Below, one piece after another: positions 14,160-25,668 of a stretch of 64,000 bases of DNA (positions within the stretch are counted from its first letter, which is position 1; the number at the start of each line of letters is the position of its first letter). This DNA is from Clavelina lepadiformis (taxonomy: Eukaryota; Chordata; Ascidiacea; Aplousobranchia; Clavelinidae). Below the pieces are notes generated by a model that made no database searches, was not told where the DNA came from, and saw only the letters and a program-made list of their open reading frames with translations. Position numbers and translations under genes: made by a program. The DNA is taken from contig NC_135244.1 in NCBI RefSeq assembly GCF_947623445.1, positions 4,836,001 to 4,900,000 on the forward strand, given 5' to 3'.

Positions 14160-14490
14160 TCTTCCTTGTTGGTGAGCTGATAAGAATGCAAGCCTATTCG
14201 TAGTCTGCATTTACGGCCACAGGTTGGGCAAATGAAGTCAGTGTGATGCTTCCTTGGGTGGGCTGTGATTAGTGTCTCGTGGTACGTTCTTCAACAATTC
14301 AACGTGCTCTCTCCTCACCGAAATTGTGGGCGCCATGCTTCACGAATTACCTCCAGAGAGACATGTTTACTGCTGCGCTTTCGAAAATATTTGGATTCAT
14401 CATACAGTTAAGCCCTGAGATTTTTTATCCCGCCATGATAATGTTTTTTGGGCCCCTAAGGAGACGAGATCCATCTTTCAAGTTTGAATA
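14160..14490 (-). pseudogene. Fossil 3' end of a non-LTR retrotransposon (LINE)
   Basis: Read on the - strand with frame changes, the region shows the familiar tail of CR1/RTE-like LINE proteins. First comes a stretch with NPNIFESAAVNMSLWR and then AHNFGEERARRIVEE, matching the Asp-Arg-x-x-Trp-Arg ... Gly-Ala-x-x-Phe-Glu pattern. It is followed by a C-terminal zinc knuckle, CPTCGRKC, with RIGLHSYQ downstream. Several stops and frame shifts break it, so it is inactive. The family assignment is from pattern memory. Confidence 0.6.
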
Positions 14491-15283
14491 AAGAACAATT
14501 TTCGGTATTTGATTGTCGGGCGTTATGATGACTTACGGCCAGGTCAGCGTAGCTAAAACAACGTATTAGAATGGCCTAGCCGTTGATGCTGGCTGTATTG
14601 AATTTCTGAAGAATTAGTGGTAAGCTGTAGAGAGTTGTTTGAGAAAATTCATGTTCAGTGATGTCCAAAAGCACTTTAAACACGCCTAACACTCTAATTA
14701 GCTAACCTATTACCTACACTAACCTATTACATAGCCGGATGCGGATAATCAACAACACATTTTGTAAAGTGGCATGTAAAAAACCAATCACAAAGTTTTG
14801 ACCAAAATCGTATATACTTAGATGTTTTAATCTCTTTCACATGTGTTCATTTGCCATGTTTACGCACTACTACTCTTAAAAGCTATGTAGTGAAATTCTT
14901 TTATCACAAATTAATTCCTTTCGCTTCTAAGTTAATTGTCTATTTCAAAATTGATTTGAATACTAAAATCGTTTTCTACCTTTTCATTCCGGATAAATAC
15001 GCAAAGCATCTGCAAAAGTAAAATTTTGACAGAGGCCAATAAGTGTCACGTAGGTCTCCGATTCAGTTGTTACATGTAGTGTAACACTAAAAATGTTTTG
15101 TGCCATATCTTCAGAAAATTTGCGAAGAGAATTTACCTTCCCCATTTTCCTTAATGTAGCTAATTATATAAGGCTTAGATACGGATATAAAGTCGTCGAC
15201 TGGTTTACTTCATATGGTTTATGTTTATGCGATTTAAGCTGAGCTTTTTCATGGGTGATAATCAATTTGTGTTGTGACTCGAG

Positions 15284-15455
15284 TCAAGTCCGGTTTATTT
15301 ATTTTTTTTTAAATATTTCATTTTGTTAGCTAAAGCTCCACTTTTGTCATAACATGACTTGATCATTTTGGAATATGACGTCAACTCATTTAAGATATTT
15401 GACTTGAGTCAAATCATGTTATGAAAAAGTGTGACTCGAGTCAAGTCAATGAACC
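15284..15455. repeat. Dispersed repeat with TGACTCGAGTCAAGTC motifs, copy 1
   Basis: Contains three variants of TGACTYGAGTCAARTC within about 170 bases. The same motif set recurs at 31739-32050. The core TGACTCGAGTCA is itself palindromic. Probably the remains of a small non-autonomous element. Confidence 0.5.
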
Positions 15456-18400
15456 AAGCCTTTACAATACTGATTAAAAAGCGGCCTTCACATTGTCGTA
15501 TTGTATTGCCCGATTCGACGTCAGTTGAAGTACAGAGAGGTACCACGATAATTGTGCAAAAAATAGCGCCAGGTGTAAACCTTGACGAATTTACAAATGA
15601 AAACATGCAGTCAACTGAAACGAAAAAGGCAAAACGCAACAACTTTGTTTTCATTAAGCGAGAAATAGCGCGATATTACAGTATAGAGTGTTCATTTGCA
15701 ATAAAGTTCTTCCGCTGGTGCTCTTCAATCCGACTTAGGGAAGGATGGTGGTCGATGTTGGATGACTGACTTGAAGTCGGAAGCTTTCCGCTGATGTCAA
15801 TCCAGTCAAAGAAAGAGAGTCGTAGAATCCGGTAAATGGTGCGTGATTCTATTCGAGTAAGGCAAGAAGAGCCTCCGTCAGTTCAGATGGACTTACCTTA
15901 TTTGAATACAAATTTTGGCAAAACCTGCTTCAATGAATGTAAGTACGTGTGGTGCTTTGTCGACACCTTGCGTTCAATAGGGTGGACGCTACATTGTGCG
16001 TTTGGTACGCTTACTGCATGTACTGTACCATGACATGCAAATTCATTTCCAGACAAAATTTCTTTTTATGTATCATGTTTATGTTCTTTGGTTACGAATA
16101 AGTACGGTCGATAATGCTATTAACTATGGTGATGTACAGAAAGCTATAATACGAGAGCAATAGGATTTGGAATTCCCATCAAAAGCGATCTTAAAATTGG
16201 GAAACAACAGATAGGTTACCTTATTTCAAAAAAAAATGACTCAAAATTAGCCAAAAAATCCGTATTCAAAGAACTGAGAATTGTTTAGATGTGCTGTCAA
16301 ATACTGCTCTTACCACTCCACTTGGTACTGTATCATAATCTACATCCTCAGACTGATGAATGTCTTTGAACGCTTAAACTCAGTGATGATTCCAAGTTAG
16401 CCGTTGTGCAACTTCATACAAATACACGCAATTTTTTATTTGATTTTTCATATTGTAGGCCTATTCCTCGAATTTGGAACAGTTGAACAAGACCGTTGAC
16501 CGACCAATGGTTTTGGCACGATAGGCAGAGCGCGGAGTTCAAGATCAAACATTTTCCTCCTTTGTTACAATTAAATGTATCTTTGTTGCGCTGGTTTTAA
16601 AGCATGTATCAAATTGAAATCGTATGACTATGTTCAAACTTTTGTAACAGTAAACTACAGTTAGGCCTATATTGTTTTCTTCCCTGAAAACTGTTAATTC
16701 GGTCTTTGTTCAGGAACTTTGGCTTAAAACAAGTTCTTGCTGTCTTAACAAGTTCTTTTAAGATCAATTGTAAACCATAAAAACTCATCTTAGAATGTTT
16801 TCCTATAAATATTATAAAATGTGTTCCAAACTCAGGAAAATATAGGCCAAGCTCCTACTCAAAGTTACTTGTAAAAAACTGATGCCTAGGTGCACGAATT
16901 GATCTCTCGCCTATCTTTAGCAATGGATGAATGGAGAGCTCAAAAACGTTATGATTTTTTGAATTGTAAAGCGTTCAGCAAACGAATTGCAACTGATTTT
17001 TTATTTCGTTTGCAACGTATGTGTTATTGAAGATGCTAAAATACTATTAATTGTCATCGCTTGTAGCTATCTTTTCAGAGATCTTTTGACGCAACCTTAC
17101 CACAGTCACGTAAAATGTTGGCAAAATCTTTTGAAAGTTATAATCTCCCACGCTTACAGTAGTTATTACATCATTGACGATTCCGAATTTATCACAACGT
17201 CACGCATTGTGTTTCATTGCATTCCATACGTTGTAATTTTACCCAATTCATTTTTCCTGTATTGGCTATTTTTGTAGTTCGCATCAGTGCTTTGCGATGG
17301 CACTTGGATCGCTCGCTATGCTTTGCAGTTCAGTATTGTATCAAACGTTAGCTCGAAAATTGTAGTTACATGCGACGAATTATTTCCAGAAACCCTTTTT
17401 CTCTGCAGTTTTACGTCATACGCTGTATTTTTGGTATAAATGACGTACTTGTACAATCTGGCTAAGTTTCAGTACCAGATTTCTCAAGATTCTGTGTATT
17501 TTCTCCGATCATTGTCAGCAAATTTGTACCAAATTTATCAACGAATTGTTATGACCATTTCCGATGTGTGTGAGATATGCTTGCCGATTATTGTTGTAGT
17601 ACATACTGTATATAAGTTATACTTCAGTAACTCCGTTATTCATCCCATTTTTCTTTCATTTAGTAGTCATTTTGATACTGCTAAGTTTATAGCTATCAAG
17701 AATTCTGTAAGTTGTACTTATCAATAAAATCATTGAAAGAATTGTATCAGAGTGGAATTAAGATCTATCAGGCATCTTATCATAAGACGCAACCAGACCT
17801 CAATTGAAAGTTGACGCTGGCGTTTCAATATTGTCGGAATTGATCTTCTATCCTACTACAGTAGATGAACCAGGCTGTGAAAAGATATTAACGACTGGAG
17901 AATCGAGACTCATTATATAGTCGGTTCATTTACAAGCCAAGCTTATAATTATTGTAATGGTTGGATTATCTGGACACTCGTGACCAGCAACTCAAGTTAA
18001 TTACAAGCTTGACACAATTCATTACAACCTGGATTCCATTACAAAGTGATTACATTACTTCACTTCACTTCTCGGCCCATAATAAAAATAAGTGATTGGG
18101 TTAGGAAAAAGGTTTGCCAAAAGTTGATTTTTTATCCAAGCTTATATTGAAGTAATTTGAAGATATCTGTAATGGAATGATTGGTTATTGTTGTTGAACT
18201 TGACTGTACCAGTCACTCCAATACAATCTTTGATTGTCTGAATGTTTATTGTCATCGATATAATGAGCCTCAAGGTCGTTGTTTGCTTAATCAATCCTAG
18301 ACTCGATTGTTCAGCTAAAAGCTGATTGTCTTGTGAAGCCGACAAGCAGAGTTGTCTGACTTAACACTGAGCTTATCTTAAGTTGTACTGTTCAGTAGTT

Positions 18401-18861
18401 TGCACAAATTTGTTGACTGTATAAACTGGTTATATTGTTTCTTCGTTATACGATTGCAAATTGACAGAACATTGGCACATCAACAGCACTTCATTCAACA
18501 GTCAATGTAATAGCATTTTGGCTTAGCTATATTTAACTGCATTAAATTACTGATTGCTGATTATTCCCAGACTTGTTACTTCGTACTGCCATACGCTAAC
18601 AAACTTATTTTCGACAAACTGAACGCATGCGAGAAAGGCACAAATATTACGTCACAACAATAATACAGGAAATGATTGTGGCTCGTGTTACTCCTTGCTA
18701 AAACGACACATAAGTACGGGAATTGTAAATCTTATACAAACTGTATATTAACTTTGGTTATTATCACCATATTATCACATATCCTTTCTATGTCTGTTAG
18801 TTTATTATAATAGTACTGGTTAGTAACTTACATTCGTCTCCAATTGCAAATGACGAAAAAC

Positions 18862-19376
18862 GGGAGCACGACATATGGCCGCGGGAAAGTGGCCGCGAAC
18901 AAACTCACCGGGGTCAACTGAACGTGACGTAAATTGACCGCAGACAAACTGACTGTGACATAAACTGGCCGGCGATCAAATTAACCGTCGATAAATTGGC
19001 CGGCGATCAAATTAACCGGCGACAAATTGGCCGTCAAAAGGTCAAAATTTTAAACTCGGTAGTATATGATATGTAAAGTAAATATTTGTTTGTAACTATT
19101 TCCTTTGTTTTTAACAAAATTGTTTTTTATTTCAATACACATTGAAACGTTTATTGAAATAAACAGAAGTGACTAGATAGTGAATTAGAATTTTGACCTT
19201 TTGACGGCCAATTTGTCGTCGGTTAATTTGATCGCCGGCCAATTTATCGACGGTTAATTTGATCGCCGGCCAGTTTATGTCACAGTCAGTTTGTCTGCGG
19301 TCAATTTACGTCACGTTCAGTTGACCCCGGTGAGTTTGTTCGCGGCCACTTTCCCGCGGCCATATGTCGTGGAACC
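18862..19376. mobile_element. 515-bp foldback (MITE-like) element with tandem-repeat arms
   Basis: Two nearly perfect inverted arms of about 187 bp (18867-19053 and 19185-19371) flank an AT-rich spacer of about 130 bp. Each arm is a string of degenerate 14-16-bp units such as GCGATCAAATTAACCG and GATAAATTGGCCG. The outer ends read CACGACATATGGCCGCGG and its complement. A 9-bp direct repeat, ACGAAAAAC, sits at 18853-18861 and 19377-19385, exactly where a target-site duplication would be. A 9-bp duplication is typical of Mutator-like elements, but the family is not established. There is no coding capacity. Confidence 0.8.
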
Positions 19377-19487
19377 ACGAAAAACAAAGGATACGATACC
19401 AGTAGGCAGTATACCACAAGTGTGTTTTGATAGATCTATGCAACATACTGAGAAAAAAGCAGTTACAATTCGACGATCGAACGTTGT

Positions 19488-19745
19488 ATAATAGGCTGCC
19501 ACTATTTCACCAGAAAAGATCGTACGTTCAAAAATATTTTGCACAGTTTCTTGTTATCCTAACTTCAGTGTTATAACATAGTAACCTAAGCCTAACCTAA
19601 ATCTACCTTGTAATCTACATATAACTTTAATTAAATCCTAAATAACTAAAGTCAATTTTTTGCACACCAATTCTAACCTAACCTTTAACTATGGGCTACG
19701 TGACCTACTTAGCTTTCGATGAAATAATAATCACTCTATAATCTA
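19488..19745 (+). repeat. Unnamed dispersed repeat, copy A
   Basis: About 250 bases starting GGCTGCCACTATTTCA recur in the same orientation at 33536-33795 with many substitutions and small gaps. Both copies share CACAGTTTCTTG, TAGTAACCTAAGCCTA and a CTA-rich tail leading to TGACCTACTTA. No coding frame is shared. This copy begins about 110 bases after the foldback element. Confidence 0.6.
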
Positions 19746-20379
19746 TATACAGTATTATAATCGGCAAGAAGATGAAATATTGCACCGCATAGTGCATTCG
19801 TCGCCTATTGCCACAAGGTTTGCAAGTTGTTACAACATAAAGCTTTGCAAAGCGACTTCATTCGACGTCGCGTTCTACACGCAATCGCGCAGTATTTATA
19901 GTTGATATCGCGTTCATAAGTTTGTTAGTTCAGCTTTTGCTTCGTCTTGGCTTTTCTACTTCCGGACTTTGGACTTCCTAAATCCTTATGCACTGTACTT
20001 AGCCTCGCCCATCGTTGAACCAAACTACTGGATTCAAAGGGAAAATGGAAATTACAGTACTTTGACTACTTTGCCTTGAAAACTTTAAAATTATTCATTG
20101 CCTGAGTTTTAAATTGTGTACAGCCGATGCCCTATGCCTATGGTGTATGATATAGACTCTGGTTCCCGGTCTATTCAACCCAGGACGGTTAAACATAGAA
20201 CGACGCAACCGACATCTGCAAGTCGAATCGTTCTTTGGTTAAATTGTCCTCATTATCCATTGCTTGAATTGTTCTGGGTCGAATTGATGAATAACTATAG
20301 TCTTAACTCTAGTTATTTTACAGTATATTAGGCCAGTTTGTTTGAAGCATTGTGCTGTAAAGTTAATCTACTCTTAAAA
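19746..20379. other. Upstream region of PNP
   Basis: Non-coding sequence before the PNP start codon. It should hold the promoter and 5' UTR, but I see no confident motif. Short open frames here carry no recognisable domain. Confidence 0.5.
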
Positions 20380-22110
20380 ATGAGCCGTGCCCTTGGATTA
20401 ACAACGTAAGTATTGCTGTACTATTCAAATTGAGTTTTTTGGCGGTCTTTTATTCATATTGTCTTGAAAAGAAATAAGCAATTTATTCAGTCTATATTTA
20501 TTTATTTATGCATAGAAGCAACACTGGCTATAGCACCAAAAAAGTGCAGGAATCTGCAGAGTTTTTGAAGAGCAAAATATCTATTTTTCCTAAAATTGGA
20601 ATAATATGTGGTTCAGGACTGAGTGGTATAGGAGATCTTGTTGAAAATAAGCTTGTGATAAAATATGAAGAAATTCCATCGTTTGTGACTTCAACTGGTA
20701 TGCTTGTTTTATGTTTTAGACTTCTGAAATGCTTTGCATGATGTATGGCACCTTAAAAAATATGTCAATGCTGCAGCAAGGATGATAAATGTTGCTTTAC
20801 TTCAACTTTGTAAAGTGACAAATGTTTTTAGTACCAGGTCATAAAGGACAGCTTGTCTTTGGGCAACTTGGCGGTAAGGATGTGATGTGCATGCAGGGCC
20901 GTTTTCATCCATATGAAGGCTATGAAGCATGGGTGGTAAGGTCAAAAAGATGCATATTAACAAAATATGAACTGAAATACTAGATACTAGAAATACTTCG
21001 ATACTAGACTGGGTACAGATTGAAAGGTAAAATTTCTTCTGTCAAAAAAAAGTGATTATTGCAGTGTTCATTGCATTGTAGCATTGCTTAAATACAATAT
21101 TATTGGAAAATATGTTTAACTTGTTGTAAATGAAAAATTATATTAATTTAAGGTAGGATTTCCATTACGAGTGATGAAGTTACTTGGCATTGAAATTGTT
21201 TTAATTACCAATGCTGCTGGAGGAATTAACGAAAAGTATTCTGTTGGCGACTTCATGCTGATAAAAGATCATATAAGCTTTCCAGGCTTTGGAGGATTTA
21301 ACACATTGAGAGGACATAACGATGACAGGTAGGAATATAATTGCCACTCTATCACATGTTGCATGCCCTACTGCAAAGTTTGTATGATGTGCCAGAGAAA
21401 TGCCAATTTTCTGGTGCAGATTTTCCCAGCATTCTATAATATAAGTATAGGTTGGCATGGCGCAAATTTTGGCGTTATATTTAATGGCATATCTATCTGG
21501 CACACTGAAAGCAAATTTTCCAATAGGAGTTGCAGGTACGTTTTGATGTTACTCATATATTGTATTGTTTATTTTTCACCATAATGGCTACATAAGGAAT
21601 TGAAATCTCTGATATATTCATTGTGCAGTTTTGGTCCCCGTTTCCCTCCTATGAGTGATGCTTATGATAAAAATCTGAGGCAACTAATGCATGAGAGTGC
21701 AAAAGAAGCAAATGTAGATCAATACATGAGAGATGGTGTTTATTGTCAAGTGGCTGGCCCAAATTTTGAGACAATTGCAGAATTACGAATGTTACGAACT
21801 CTTGGAGCAGATGCAGTTGGTAAGCATGTAAAATAAATGTTTCCCAATTTACGAAGATCTACATTTCTTGAGTACGAAGAAAAACAAATTTGCTTTCCCT
21901 GCAGGGATGAGTACTGTTCAAGAAGTGGTGACAGCTAGGCATTGTGGGATCCGTGTTGTGGCGTGTTCCCTTGTAACAAATAAATGTGTCTTGGACTATG
22001 ATACAGGATTGGCACCAAACCATGAGGAAGTTTTGCAGACAGGAAAAGAGCGGGCTCAAGCCATGCAGCTTCTTGTGACATGTTTTCTTCGAAAACTGTC
22101 ACTTAGTTAG
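20380..22110 (+). CDS. PNP: Purine nucleoside phosphorylase
   Basis: Six exons with GT-AG introns and closing phases: 20380-20405, 20516-20697, 20832-20935, 21153-21328, 21629-21819 and 21905-22110, giving 294 residues (vertebrate PNP is about 289). The enzyme reversibly cleaves purine nucleosides with phosphate to free base and ribose 1-phosphate in purine salvage; cytosolic. Signatures: phosphate-binding [12 protein letters not shown], then [24 protein letters not shown], the purine-site [19 protein letters not shown] with DHI and [51 protein letters not shown] and [11 protein letters not shown] followed by NHEEVL. The GNP-type Glu (in GPNFET) and Asn (SLVTNK) that contact the purine are present, which predicts 6-oxopurine specificity as in the trimeric animal enzymes. 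The first exon encodes only MSRALGLT plus a split codon. Confidence 0.96.
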
Positions 22111-25100
22111 TCTGAAATGAACTTGATTGCATATTCAGCTGAAGTAAACTAAAACAAATTGTAATTCATGGTATAACTTTATAATCAGAATTTATATCAA
22201 TTTTTGTTATTTATATATGTCATTATACAAGTCATTTTCTCATTATTTAGTGTGTATTTTGCCATTGTATGTATGTTTATCTGGGGTCAATTTAATTCAG
22301 TTTGTATTTTTTAATTTGATAAAACTCTTACATGCTGCTGCTTTCACTTCCACCTGTTTTTTTTTATGCAACTTTTTACATGCAGTATTGCAATTCCCTA
22401 ATGATACCGTGCATGGTAAAGTTTTAATAGTGCTCGTATTGAAATTGTATTTTAATGTGATATTTGTCATACAAGAGTTACTGTTGCATCCCATGCTTTA
22501 TCAAAATGAGCATACTGTACATTATTGAGTGGACAGTATAATAAATGGCGGCAGAATGTGTGCTTAATGTTTTCTACATATGCTTTATGCTGTTTGTGTT
22601 CTAATTTTGTGGAGGTTGTTGATTAGTTTTCTCTGTAGACTTGGAAAACAAATAAAAAATGTCTGTCATAAAAGAGATTTTATGAGATACATCCGTGAAA
22701 AACTAGGGTTATCATCCATTAAGAACATACACAAGAGTTCCCATTTTTGTATATTATGTCAGATTAGAATCAAAGATGCAAGTATTGCAGGAAGTAGAAC
22801 AGCAATGGAATAATGTGTAACTTCAGTTCAGGTTTTACAAAATTTTATATTACCGGTTCTACTCTGGTTCAGGTTTGTGTCGGTTGCACACATTCATTCC
22901 GCCCAGGGTTTAGGTTCAGCAAGCTTGCTGATATAAGGTTCGCTCCATTGCATTATCTAACTAATTAATTATTATTCCAATTTCTTCAGCTACTCATTAG
23001 CTCAAGAAATTTCATTATGAGTTGGTATTTCTTAGTTCAGTTTATCTACATTGTGAAAATGGCGGACAGGAAACACGTTTTCCATAACTCTTAGATGAAG
23101 CTGTTATTGTACTGAAAAAGTGGTTACAAATAGAAAAAGGTTTGACTCCGGTTCGGGTATTTGTCTCTTCAGCTTTAATGGTTCAGTCTCGGGTTTAAGA
23201 AATTTAATATATTGGGTTCGGATTTTTAAAAACATCCGCTCAAACTGATTTAAAGGTTCAGGTTCGGTTGGACACCCTGGTTGATAATGACGACGTGATC
23301 ACTGTCAAAGATTGTGAGTGCTTCTCACCACAATTGTAAGTGTAGCATGCAAAATCGCTTGGTGTATAGTCTAACAATGTCCTGTTTTGATACTAAAAAC
23401 ATGAAGGACCTTGTTATATGCATATTTCAGCATTGGATTCGAAGAGCATCTAGAAGGGTGCTTTGGAGCTGATTTAATCGCTTACTTACACATTGTGGTA
23501 TAGGATTAGTGCCTTTAACATTACATTAGACGCACTTCAAACTAAGGGACGAGTGCTCCATATTTACTATAATTTTCTCGATGACTATTGTTAATTTACC
23601 AACTTTTATGGTTGCTGAAGTGCCTACCATCTACAGTAGAATGATTTTTCTTATTTCTGCAAACAATTGAGCGAACTTCTGGCAGTTTGCACAACATTTT
23701 TGATAATCAAATCCATGGAACTACAGAATCCTAACTAAATTTTTTTATGTTACCAAAATGTTCAGTGGTAATCAAACTAAAGATAATGATACCATACCAA
23801 ATATATGGTTACAACATGTTCCCATGCAATAGCAGCAACTTTACTATTCACATAGAAGGTTTTAACCTAGCTACACAACATTTTAGCACTGCATATGATG
23901 CCAAGCGTTTAGAAATGCATAATTACACTTTGATAAAAATTATTTGCACTAAAGTCAATGTTTATTGTTATTCACTTTTTTTGCTTTGTACTGGGGTTTG
24001 ACATGACCTCCAATGATTAACCTGCTGTTTGTGCCCAATAGGTCTGCTTAGTCATTTATTTGTTAGATTCTTGTAAGCAACATAATGCTGACTAACAATG
24101 TGCCCCACATTAATCTGTATCATTTACCAAAAATTATCCCATAACTAACATATAATCATCTATGAATAAACACCAATGATAAAGTATGATGCTAACAACT
24201 TGGAGTGAAAAATTCAAACATCAGGCCATTATGCTGAAATCATAACGAAAAGACAGTGAACGCAATCATTTGAAACAATTTAAGTTTTTAAGATATATCA
24301 TGGAGTTTGAAATGTGCCGTGCACGTGACACCATTGCCAACCCCGCACACAACTCAGAAGGACCACAACAATTGAGGCATAAAAAGTCAGAATTATCAAA
24401 TATTGTCTCTGTCTAGCAATATGCTCTGAAAGGATAGCTGTACGGATGCACATGCAGTCCAACCACTACAGGAGTTTATACTGTACTGTAATTTCTTACA
24501 TCTTGCAAATGTTTAACCATAGAAATTTAACCAACTTCATAAACTATGCACATATCAAATATAGGTACAAATGAATATCGTTGTCGAGCGTTTTGTTTAG
24601 TTATTTTGGTAAGACTAATGAAGCCAAACTGTTGATGAAATATATCTTTTTGTTTTTAACATCATTCAAACTGACTCTGGTTTCACTTAATATTAAATTT
24701 GCACAACTACGTCTTTGATTGCATCTTGTAGTATCAAACACAGTTTATTAAATCATGCAAACCAGGTTTCTCTGGAAAACTTGTATATTGCATACAACGA
24801 AAGCTATTGCATAGCATAGCATACATTGCATAGTAAAGGACAATTAAGACAGGTAGTAGGAACTTAATAATTTTACAACCAACCACTTTGTCAATGACTT
24901 GTATGTGTTAATTTTTAAAAGCTGAATATCAACACAAAACAGCAACGTACACTTGTAATATTCTCAGACACTTTGGTTACAAAATTTAGCTATCCAAAGT
25001 ACATATTTTACGAGTGATGCTGTTATATTTTCTATTCTTCATAACCAGAAATTCAAGTACGCTGATCATGTACACCACACAGGTTCACTGGCATTCTGCC

Positions 25101-25668
25101 ATTTATCTGTTCAATTTTTACAAATCTGTGTAACCTGTAGAATATCACTATACATATCTTAACAACAATCTGCTTAAGCAAATTTACTCTAATTTAATTA
25201 TTAACAATTTCGAAGATTATTGTATTGTACAGGTGAGAAAGCACAGGTAAATGCTTTAATTTTTGGCTGTAAATGGATTATATCTTTCTACTGTGTCTGT
25301 TTTAATATAACAGCACAGGACTAAAATATTTAGGAAATGGATCACAATAATGGAAAAAAAATACAAGTAAATGTCACATAGAACACACAAGTAAAATTGA
25401 CCAACTACTTACAACCATCTTTTTCAAACGAATTATAGTCATTATTATTGCACCATTTCTGTTTCTACCATTTTTAAGCTGGGTACCATTTATAAGCAAT
25501 ATTTCACAAAACCTTCTACATATAATATCAAATGAAGGTAAATTTTTAAAACACAATATCACAAATGTCATAAAAAAGGCCTCTCACCAAAATACTTATC
25601 GCAAATACAAAACAAGTACAAACAAAAATTCTAACGGAACTAAAAGAGAATTTTCTTATAGAAACAAT
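22111..25668. other. Convergent 3' region between PNP and PERK
   Basis: Contains the PNP 3' UTR on the left and the PERK 3' UTR on the right. The part at about 22830-23275 is studded with GGTTCGGGT and GGTTCAGGT variants and ends with GGTTGGACACCCTG, which resembles the end of a hAT-type element, but I could not find its partner end. No coding exon is supported. Confidence 0.5.
22540..22545 (+). terminator. Candidate poly(A) signal of PNP
   Basis: AATAAA about 430 bases after the PNP stop codon; another AATAAA-containing run follows near 22650. Position and strand fit, use is not shown. Confidence 0.35.

Larger units (their letters stand above)
10611..18861. other. Gene-poor stretch between SUFU and the foldback element
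   Basis: Upstream of SUFU. Apart from the possible 5' exon near 12.6 kb, the LINE fossil near 14.2-14.5 kb and the repeat near 15.3 kb (listed separately), I found only short open frames without domain signatures or consistent splice sites. A copy of a dispersed motif lies at 16344-16395. Confidence 0.6.

Noticed and set aside
15431..15769. 112-codon + strand frame
   Set aside because: Starts within the TGACTCGAGTCA repeat and shows no family signature; most likely a chance frame.
16987..17727. Two 95-codon + strand frames in AT-rich DNA
   Set aside because: No domain, no splice logic, composition like the surrounding non-coding DNA.
22830..23275. Possible hAT element ending in GGTTGGACACCCTG
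   Set aside because: No matching left end or target duplication could be found, so only noted as repeat-like sequence.
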